DNA of 64,000 nt from Tritrichomonas musculus. Taxonomy: Eukaryota > Parabasalia > Tritrichomonadida > Tritrichomonadidae. The stretch spans positions 3,100,001 to 3,164,000 of the forward strand of contig JAPFFF010000003.1 in the NCBI GenBank assembly GCA_039105265.1. The letters run 5' to 3'. The notes under the pieces were generated by a model. The model did no database searches and had not been told where the DNA came from. It was given only the letters and a program-made list of their open reading frames with translations. Shown piece by piece: positions 54,177 through 62,194 of the stretch (its first letter is position 1; every line of letters begins with the position of its first letter). The position numbers and the translations under genes are program-made.

Positions 54177-56255
54177 TTATATGTTTACTTTCTTATTTCC
54201 ATCTGATATTATCTTTGTCCACAATTTAACCTGAAACAAAGCCAAATATTCATCAATATTATATGTCTCTTCTACAGGCATTAATTCTCGCTGTACTGCT
54301 AATGCAATGACTGTAATATTTAAATTATTTTTCGCAATAATTTCTGAAAGTTGGTATGTTGTATTATCAATTATAGTTGTCATACTATCAGAATAATTTT
54401 TTCCATCCAAACAAATGCCAATTTGGAAATTGTTATTGTTATTGTCATTATTATCATTATTTCCTTCAGTTGACTTTTTTCTTTTTCTAAAAGTTAATTC
54501 AGTTTTAATATCGAATTCTAGTAATTGGTCATATTTTATATCATGAGAATCAAACTTTATATCAAATTCTTCCATTTGATGTATGTAATTTTGATCTTTC
54601 CAATAATCATTTAAAATGCAATGTACGCATGGAATATTAACACAGTATAAATAATAATAATAATAATATTGACGGCATAAACAAACTTTTTGAGAATAAT
54701 TTGATTTAAGATTAGGATTTTTTGAAATTTCTTTATATGCTTTATCTTTAAACTTATTTAAGTGAGTTTTTACATTCAAATGTGCACTAGAATTGGTTCT
54801 TAACGTACGATCCATAATATATTTTATAATGTACGCAAGTCGTAGCGGTAAAGAAAGTCGAGTTGCTTTAAAAATACCGTTTAATTGTTTATGAAACGAT
54901 TCTACGTGATTTGTTGTGGTTGGTATTCCATAGACACTTCGCTTGAAATATGGAGAATATTCTTTTTTTACTTCGACATAATTTCCGTTCACATCAACAC
55001 CTAAGACTTTGCTTACTTTTTCAAATCTTGCATCATCTTTATTTTCTTGTAAATTATATAATAACTGAAAAGTTTGGTAATATCTATTAAAATGTTTAGA
55101 CCACTCAAAGCCTGAAAAAGTGAATAATATATCTGAAAATAAAAGACCGAGTAATGAATTGGCACCGATTGACCGAATCAAATGAACTAAACAATAATAA
55201 AAATCTAAATCATAATTTTTCGCTAATTTTTGAAATGCTTTATGTTCATCACTTAAATATTTTTTATTTTTGAATTTAAGAAAAAGTGAATTTTCTTCAG
55301 AATTTTCATAAAATTCATCTAACTTTTTGAGAGATTCAAAAAAAATACTATATAATGACGTTTTCTCAGAAGGTGAAATTAAAATTGCTAGTGGAATCCC
55401 AGTATTTCGGAAAATAAGATGAGGAACACAAATAGCATATGGTGCCAGAGCTCGAAAAGTGGCGTCAAGTTCAATTGTGGTTGCTTGTTCAAATTGATGA
55501 GATTTTACAATATCTAAAAAATAAGGTGAAAACCAAGAAAAAATGCCAAATTGATATTGGTTTAAATCAACCTCTTCTGTTGGATGAAATCTGAAAAGAA
55601 ATCCTCCATAATTTTTCAGAATACTTTCAATTGAATCATCTGGATTCATTTGCTTGTGCTTTTGCCTTTTAATAGTTTTGCAATTAAATGGAGCTATTGT
55701 GTAAAATATTGTTGCAGTAATCGGATTTTGAATAGATCTATCTACAGACTGATTATTGTAAAAATCAGATAATTCTTGCATTCCTTTGTTTTTTATTATC
55801 TGAAAAGGACTATTCGGATTAGGATTTTTAATAATTATGTTGCTATAAACATAAACTGTTCTTTCGTTCTTTTTGAATTTCACATTATGTATTTTTTTAT
55901 ATTTAATTGTATTAAATAAATTAATAATTTGTATTGCAAAATAGTTACCACTAACTTGGTAATATATTTTAAATAAATTGGTTTGATGCCTTGAAATTAG
56001 CATAAAATTTGTAAATATTTGATTATCAATTCTTTTTGGGTTTTTTAATTTATGTGTTTGTGAAAACGTATATTTATTATTTTTAAATGTGCTCAAAAAA
56101 TAAAGAACACTAAAATTATCAATGAGAGGTTTTCGATTATCATATGGTGGATTTGTCAAATAAATTGGATGATCGCGATGAGAAAATGTTTTTTCAGATA
56201 ATACATTAGTTGCTGTTCCTAATTGCAGTGATATTTGTCCATTTTGATCAAACAT
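54177..56255 (-). CDS. MULE transposase
   Basis: The protein has 692 residues and a full open frame. The MULE catalytic core shows its acidic residues in IELDATFRAL (first Asp, about residue 258), YLSDEHKAF (second Asp, about 333) and NHVESFHKQL (Glu, about 456). A C-terminal Cys/His cluster, CLCRQ...YCVNIPCVHC (about 526-553), resembles the SWIM zinc finger usual in these enzymes. The N-terminal 230 residues have no recognised domain and should hold the DNA-binding part. The gene sits between the two arrays and reads toward the longer one. It would cut and join the element's inverted termini, making the 9-bp duplication seen at both ends. Confidence 0.9.
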   Translation of the reverse strand: MFDQNGQISLQLGTATNVLSEKTFSHRDHPIYLTNPPYDNRKPLIDNFSVLYFLSTFKNNKYTFSQTHKLKNPKRIDNQIFTNFMLISRHQTNLFKIYYQVSGNYFAIQIINLFNTIKYKKIHNVKFKKNERTVYVYSNIIIKNPNPNSPFQIIKNKGMQELSDFYNNQSVDRSIQNPITATIFYTIAPFNCKTIKRQKHKQMNPDDSIESILKNYGGFLFRFHPTEEVDLNQYQFGIFSWFSPYFLDIVKSHQFEQATTIELDATFRALAPYAICVPHLIFRNTGIPLAILISPSEKTSLYSIFFESLKKLDEFYENSEENSLFLKFKNKKYLSDEHKAFQKLAKNYDLDFYYCLVHLIRSIGANSLLGLLFSDILFTFSGFEWSKHFNRYYQTFQLLYNLQENKDDARFEKVSKVLGVDVNGNYVEVKKEYSPYFKRSVYGIPTTTNHVESFHKQLNGIFKATRLSLPLRLAYIIKYIMDRTLRTNSSAHLNVKTHLNKFKDKAYKEISKNPNLKSNYSQKVCLCRQYYYYYYLYCVNIPCVHCILNDYWKDQNYIHQMEEFDIKFDSHDIKYDQLLEFDIKTELTFRKRKKSTEGNNDNNDNNNNNFQIGICLDGKNYSDSMTTIIDNTTYQLSEIIAKNNLNITVIALAVQRELMPVEETYNIDEYLALFQVKLWTKIISDGNKKVNI

Positions 56256-56427
56256 TATAATTGTTTGTAAAAAAGAAAAGTAAACGATAATTTTGATTGA
56301 AACTTTTTAAATAGTTTATTAATTTTTTTGTAAAAGTGTATTTAGAAATGATTAAATATGAACAATGTTAACTATATAATTATTAAAAATAATATTTAAA
56401 TAATATTATTGAAAAAAAAAAAAATTT

Positions 56428-57371
56428 ACAACATTTGTGTAAAATCAGAGATTTTGAGCAATTACTATGAGATCGTTTAGTGAGGAATGTGCTGTTATTA
56501 GTTCGTGCTTTGAGTTTCCTTATTGAGGTTACCTTCTTGCTGTTTACGTGTAAATGATATTTACAACATTTGTGTAAAATCAGAGATTTTGAGCAATTAC
56601 TATGAGATCGTTTAGTGAGGAATGTGTTGTTATTAGTTCGTGCTTTGAGTTTCCTTATTGAGGTTACCTTCTTGCTGTTTACGTGTAAATGATATTTACA
56701 ACATTTGTGTAAAATCAGAGATTTTGAGCAATTACTATGAGATCGTTTAGTGAGGAATGTGTTGTTATTAGTTCGTGCTTTGAGTTTCCTTATTGAGGTT
56801 ACCTTCTTGCTGTTTACGTGTAAATGATATTTACAACATTTGTGTAAAATCAGAGATTTTGAGCAATTACTATGAGATCGTTTAGTGGGGAATGTGTTGT
56901 TATTAGTTCATGCTTTGAGTTTCCTTATTGAGGTTACCTTCTTGCTGTTTACGTGTAAATGATATTTACAACATTTGTGTAAAATCAGAGATTTTGAGCA
57001 ATTACTGTGAGATCGTTTAGTGAGGAATGTGCTGTTATTAGTTCGTGCTTTGAGTTTCCTTATTGAGGTTACCTTCTTGCTGTTTACGTGTAAATGATAT
57101 TTACAACATTTGTGTAAAATCAGAGATTTTGAGCAATTACTATGAGATCGTTTAGTGAGGAATGTGTTGTTATTAGTTCGTGCTTTGAGTTTCCTTATTG
57201 AGGTTACCTTCTTGCTGTTTACGTGTAAATGATATTTACAACATTTGTGTAAAATCAGAGATTTTGAGCAATTACTATGAGATCGTTTAGTGAGGAATGT
57301 GTTGTTATTAGTTCGTGCTTTGAGTTTCCTTATTGAGGTTACCTTCTTGCTGTTTACGTGTAAATGATATT
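56428..57371 (-). repeat. Right array of the MULE: about 7 copies of the 135-bp unit, inverted
   Basis: Same unit as the left array, in reverse orientation. Two copies carry the AACAGCAC variant and one carries the CATTCCCCAC variant also found in left copy 17. One copy has a CGA-to-TGA change, so the long open frame of the left array is not kept here. Confidence 0.93.
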
Positions 57372-57886
57372 TTAATATCGCATCTGGCAATTTATAATTA
57401 AAAATGGTTCCTTATTTTGCGTCGATCACAAACAATCTGCTGGTGGAATCAGCAGCGGAATCAATCAATAATACATTTGCTCTGATGCGATACCAATTTC
57501 AAAACAAAAGGGCGCCTTTTTTCATATAATAGATAATTCACCTTTATAACCGTTTTATTTCAATCTCTCAAAAAGTTCATCTCAACGATAGAACTTTTTC
57601 TCTCAAAAAGTGGTAAAATTTTTACCTGGTCGGATCTTTCAAAAAGTTTCTTGTTGTAAAATATTTCGTGCCGATTTTAATAGACCCCGATTCTTCTGCC
57701 TATTTATATATAATTTATTATTCAAAAATTATTTTAATCTTTTTTTATCATATAATTATTTTAGATTTTTTTTCTCAATATTCACTTTAAGATGAAGATA
57801 TAAGAATAAAATAATAAAATATAAATTATTTGAAAATTTGTGTGCCATAAATGTAAAACTCAGAAAATTCAAAGCTGATTCATGTG

Positions 57887-57932
57887 TATGAGGATAATTG
57901 AGAAGAGTAAGAGGTTTTTCAAGTGATGGTAT
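57887..57932 (+). repeat. Inverted copy of the upstream region of the 170-residue gene
   Basis: About 46 bases match, in reverse orientation and with a few changes, the stretch at 50020-50065 that covers the start codon and leader of the minus-strand gene. Here the ATG is followed after eight codons by a stop. It is probably left from an inverted duplication inside the outer element. Confidence 0.65.
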
Positions 57933-57971
57933 TTCTACACTATCTTCTGTAATAAAATATTAATTTTTTTT

Positions 57972-58512
57972 TTTAAGTATTGCTTATTATTGCTGTTCTG
58001 AACGTGCAATAATAGCAGGTTCTTTTGAATTCATTTGCTCGCGAGTAGTTGATCTTTGGAAGAACATCTGTGATTGAAGAGCAAGATGAGAGATAACTAG
58101 CTAGCACATGCTATTATTGCTGTTCTGAACGTGCAATAATAGCAGGTTCTTTTGAATTCATTTGCTCGCGAGTAGTTGATCTTTGGAAGAACATCTGTGA
58201 TTAAAAAGCAAGATTATTCTTTTACCCCAAATCTGCCAACTTAAAGACGAGGCAGATCGCTGTATTGTATCAGCTATAGACCTCAAGGTTATACGCTCGA
58301 GATAAGGTAAAAAAATATTTAAATAAATGACCGCCTTTTTTCATAGAGTAAAACGATAAATAATCCTTTCAAAAAGTTCTTATTTTAACGGTTATTCTAT
58401 TATTCAAAAAGTTGATTGGATTTTATCGTTATATTGAATTTATTTTCTTCATTTATTTGGACACATCCTCACAAAAAGTGGGCGCAATTTTGATTGGATC
58501 TTTTAATCAGCC
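57972..58512 (-). repeat. Right inverted terminus of the outer element
   Basis: Reverse complement of 48714-49252, including the doubled unit of about 127 bp; ends in the AATCAGCC terminus just before the target duplication. Confidence 0.87.
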
Positions 58513-58521
58513 CTGATTATT

Positions 58522-59245
58522 TACCGATCTTACTATAATAAATTACAGCAATTCTCAAAGAAATAATTAGATAAGTGGAGTTATCTGGCAGTTCTTTAAG
58601 GTATTCATGTGTCGAGAATGTGATCATATAGTTCTTTCTTTTTCCCCACATTTGTTTTTTGATATGAAGAATAAAAATATAAAATAAAAATGAAAAAAGA
58701 GAAAAAAATATTTATAAATGGTATTGGTGAAATCATCGGTGCAGTTAGGTCTGGGCGACCGTTTAGGACGCACAGCCTAACGTATACTACATAGCACAAA
58801 GAAATAAAAATTTTCTACATATGTAATAACTCAATGAATCGAACGCATTATTAATGAAACATCATTAAATCAATTCATATACTTTATATAAGAGGCAAAT
58901 CGAGTGAAATATCACGACATCTTTCAAACTCACAGAATCTTATTTCAACATTTAACAAAATTGTAATTATACCTTTCTATTCACGCTTAAATATAGTGTT
59001 TACACACCAAACAAGTCAATATTTGCCAATTTAAGATTACATTTAGTTTAGTTGCTTTTATAAATATTTATATTATTACATATCTCAACTCCATTTCAAT
59101 AATTTTATATTTAAAACACCTAAAACATTGATAAATAAGCTTTTAATCAATTTTTTTGGTGAAATTTGAAAAAGATCAAAAAAGATATAATAATTTATAA
59201 TCAAAAAAAAAAAAAAAGTTAAAAAGTTAATTTTAAGATTGATTT
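58522..59245. other. Intergenic stretch with a small GC-rich island
   Basis: At 58735-58785 the base composition jumps to G+C-rich (GGTCTGGGCGACC...GGACGCACAG) and the outer ends GTTAGG and CCTAAC can pair around it. It matches no tRNA or rRNA I recognise. The rest is AT-rich with no gene. Confidence 0.4.
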
Positions 59246-59248
59246 TTA

Positions 59249-60000
59249 TTATTTATATGATGCGTTACCTATTGTATGCAGTAAGCGTATGAGCTTTTGA
59301 TTATGAGGTAAGTTTTTAATATTATTTCTGCGCCAGATATACTCGAACACATATCCGCCTGCTTCGCTTGATCTTATGCCGCATGATGTGGTTTTTTTGT
59401 ATTTTAGATCTATTCGCATCCTTTCCACTGACTGTGTGTGGGAACCAGTCTCTGGATTCACGAAATTCTTTGAATGATTCACATTCAAATGAATGCAATC
59501 TCTATTAGGAATTTGCTAGATTTGCTGATAGGACTTCCATGTATCAGAATGAATAATTGATCCTGGCTCTATATGGTTGGCAATTTCTTCTAAGAGCTTT
59601 GATGAAGTCCTATCAGGCACAACAAGAACAAATGCTTGTTTGGTCTCTTTGCAAAAGCAACCGAATACCCACACTGATGCAAGATAACGGCTTCGGTGGT
59701 ATTTGCGATGAGAGATGAGAGTCTCATCTATCTCCACATTTATATTTTTGCCTCCTGTTTCTGGTTGAGGCCCTTCGGTTAGCTCTGATATAACTGATTC
59801 GCGGAATGCTGTAAAATAATTGGTTACCGTGTTTTTATTTACATGGCATTCCGCGCAAGTATTATCTAGAAATACTGGAGGATTGTATTTGTGTAAAGTG
59901 AAAAATGGGAATTACAATATGCGCAAAAACGACATACATAAAAATAATTGTCACCGATTTGATGGTTTCAGTTTGAGTTTTGGTGGGGAAAATGTAGTCA
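59249..60000 (-). pseudogene. Broken Merlin (ISXO2/IS1595-like) transposase
   Basis: Strong blocks of the ISXO2-like domain are present: VEIDETLISHRKYHRSR (first Asp, at about 59736), VWVFGCFCKETKQAF, PGSIIHSDTWKSYQ (second Asp) and VNHSKNFVNPETGSHTQSVE, with VFEYIWRR near the C-terminus. The frame is interrupted by an in-frame TAG at 59516-59518. Before the core there is at least one frameshift, since the zinc-ribbon-like part (CRFCAYCNSHF, about 59900-59935) reads in another frame. No ATG opens the core frame. Merlin elements are cut-and-paste DNA transposons with bacterial IS1016/IS1595 relatives. No termini were identified. Confidence 0.83.
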
Positions 60001-60283
60001 TGAGATTGTATTAACCATAGATAAGCCGATTTCCTTCGGAAAATTGCTGATTTGAGCTTAATAATTGATAGAAAACTTGTTCAAATCCTAAAAAAATAAT
60101 GAAACTTTTTGAGAAAAAGTGAAGTGCTACTGAGTTTTTGGTTTCAGTTTATTAAAAGATATAATTTAAACAATAATTAAATAAAATGCATTTAATTATA
60201 ACATATTTAACAATTTAAATATCTCTTTGCATTTTAAACTATATTCGTTTTTAAAATATTAGAATTTATATATTGAACATACT
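60001..60283. other. Spacer between the Merlin relic and a MITE
   Basis: May include the 5' end of the Merlin element; ends in the MITE target octamer AACATACT (60276-60283). Confidence 0.4.
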
Positions 60284-60762
60284 TAGACTTGTTATTCTCC
60301 GATTCTCGAGATCGATAATTGATTGACTTTTTGATATCGATACATAAATATGCACAGATTCTCGAGATCGATTTCAGAGATCGAGAATTTTTTTTCTCAG
60401 CTTTTGATATCAGAATTTTCAATTAAATTTTTTGATAAAAATATGATCGTATTTTTATCTCAAATATTTCATAAAAATGAATGTATTTTTTTCATTTTAA
60501 TCGTAAAATAAGCATCAATGCATTCTATTATTTATTTTTAAGTATTTTAAAATCACAAATACCAATTATAAAAAAAGATAAATCTGTTTGAGATCTCGAG
60601 ATCTCGGTAATTGATATCAAGTTTACAATTATTTTTATATCACATTTCATATCTGATATCTTGATAATAGATAATCTCGATATCAGATATTTAAACTGAT
60701 AATCGAGTATCAGATGCAAAAAAGTGACGTTTCTGATATCGATTTTCAAAATAACAAGTCTA
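60284..60762 (+). mobile_element. hAT-like MITE, 479 bp, copy 2
   Basis: Same termini and length as copy 1. The flanking octamer is AACATACT on both sides (60276-60283, 60763-60770), a perfect 8-bp duplication. Confidence 0.92.
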
Positions 60763-60770
60763 AACATACT

Positions 60771-61307
60771 TTTCATTTATACAATTGCATCAGTGTCAAC
60801 AAATTCATAGATGCCTATAGATTTAATTCTTGCATCATCTTAAATGATGAAATTCAACATTTATTTGAAAAATGCGTTTTTCTGTTAAAATAATAAGCAA
60901 GAATATATTAAAGAAATTCTTTCCTAGCGCATTTATCAAAGACAAAATCACCATTGTGGCTAATGGATTGTATTTACTTATAAGTAAATAAAGAGTAGTA
61001 TATGTTAATTGGTGTTTCAGCATTTCAAGCTTCCGCACAGCCTTAAAAGCGTTTTGAAACCTCGGAAGTTGATCATTTTATTATGACAGAGCTATTTTCC
61101 CCAGGCTTTTGTTCCAAAAAAGCTGAAAAATATGTTTTTATCATAAATAATGACAAAAGGGTGATTTTCCACAGAAATACAATAACAGATTTTTTTATAC
61201 AAAAAGACAAATTAATTTCTATTTAGGATATTTAAATAATTAATAAATTGTCCTGAAAAAAGCTCTAAACGACAAATTTTCATGACAATTTTTTATTACT
61301 TTATAAA
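60771..61307. other. Intergenic stretch between two MITE copies
   Basis: No gene recognised; a weak minus-strand frame (60835-61038) has no start support. Confidence 0.4.
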
Positions 61308-61535
61308 ATGGAAGCCAAATATAAAAGCGAATTACTAGAATCAATGAAAAGCGAGGGTTACGAATTGATTACCGAATATAATGGTTCTAGTTTTCCTATT
61401 TATTCCTTGTATAGCTCGTTGGAATATAAAGTAATACCATGGAAATGGAAGATAGGACATAGAGTTCATAATGTAAAATGTATTAGATACACGAATGATC
61501 ATAAAACATATTTTATTGACTTTATATTTTATTGA
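61308..61535 (+). CDS. 75-residue ORF of unknown function, possibly a gene fragment
   Basis: It starts at an ATG and reads a protein-like sequence (MEAKYKSELLESMKSEGYEL, then a Tyr-rich part and KWKIGHRVHNVK). The MITE copy at 61563 was inserted 27 bases after the stop. No domain recognised. It may be the 5' part of a longer gene that has decayed. Confidence 0.35.
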   Translation: MEAKYKSELLESMKSEGYELITEYNGSSFPIYSLYSSLEYKVIPWKWKIGHRVHNVKCIRYTNDHKTYFIDFIFY

Positions 61536-61562
61536 TTTTATCTGCATAAAATTGATCCCATT

Positions 61563-62041
61563 TAGACTTGTTATTTTGAGAATCGATATCAAAAACGTCA
61601 CTTTTTTGCATCTGATACTCGATTATCTGTTTAAAAATCTGATATCGAGATTATCGATTATCAAGATATCAGATATGAAATGTGATATAAAAATAATTGT
61701 AAACTTGATATCAATTACCGAGATCTCGAGATCTCAAACAGATTTATCTTCTTTTATAATTGGTATTTGTGATTTTATAATTTTTAAAAATATATAATAT
61801 AATGTATTGATGTTTATTTTAAGATTAAAATCAAAAAAATACATTCTTTTTTTATGAAATATTTGAGATAAAAATACGATCATATTTTTATCAAAAAGTT
61901 TAATTGAAAATTCTGATATCAAAAGCTGAGAAAAAAATTCTCGATCTCTGAAATCGATCTCGAGAATCTGTATATATTTATGTATCGATGTCAAAAAGTC
62001 AATCAATTATCGATCTCGAGAATCGGAGAATAACAAGTCTA
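61563..62041 (-). mobile_element. hAT-like MITE, 479 bp, copy 3 (inverted)
   Basis: Reverse orientation relative to copies 1 and 2, same 479-bp length. ATCCCATT flanks both sides (61555-61562, 62042-62049), a perfect 8-bp duplication. Copies 2 and 3 lie only 0.8 kb apart in opposite orientation. Confidence 0.92.
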
Positions 62042-62194
62042 ATCCCATTCATTCAATTTGAGATCTTAGACTTTGGGAAGAACCATCGATAAATAAATCA
62101 ATTATATCAAATATATACATATAAAAGTATACAGAACATTAAAAATGAGGTAATTTTATTTAACAAATATATTATAAAAATTACTGTTAAATAT

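Larger units (their letters stand above)
50783..57700 (-). mobile_element. Mutator-like element (MULE), 6.9 kb, apparently complete
   Basis: The termini are GGCATAGGAATCGGGGTCTA at the left and GGCAGAAGAATCGGGGTCTA read inward from the right. TATTTATAT flanks it on both sides (50774-50782, 57701-57709), a perfect 9-bp target duplication. The non-array part of the inverted repeat is about 330 bp; inside it each arm continues into a tandem array of a 135-bp unit (about 22 copies left, 7 right), so the whole inverted arms measure about 3.3 and 1.3 kb. One long transposase gene lies between them. It is inserted in the outer element at 48714-58512. An intact frame and exact duplication suggest recent movement. 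Confidence 0.92.
48714..58512. mobile_element. Outer Mutator-type element (about 2.9 kb, split by a second element)
   Basis: The termini are GGTTGAATAAAAGATCCAAT at the left and, read inward from the right, GGCTGATTAAAAGATCCAAT. The inverted repeats are about 540 bp long (48714-49252 and 57972-58512). CTGATTATT flanks both ends (48705-48713, 58513-58521), a perfect 9-bp target duplication of the Mutator kind. Each terminus contains two tandem copies of a unit of about 127 bp. Removing the inner element leaves about 2.87 kb with one 170-codon ORF, a small SANT-like ORF and no recognised transposase, so it probably depends on another element for movement. Confidence 0.87.

Noticed and set aside
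51114-57371. CRISPR-like array
   Set aside because: Units are directly tandem without unique spacers, inside transposon arms of a eukaryote.
56908-57390. 160-codon frame in the right MULE array
   Set aside because: It is the same repeat unit as the left array and is cut by a stop in one copy; listed as repeat, not as a gene.
58605-58799. 64-codon minus-strand frame
   Set aside because: It opens with TTG, has no ATG in the coding-looking part and ends in low complexity; the GC-rich island explains the odd composition.
61495-62006. Frames of 80-100 codons across the MITE copies (also at 31443-32111 and 60234-60776)
   Set aside because: They are frames of the 479-bp MITE and its flanks; the same peptides appear in all three copies because the element is repeated.
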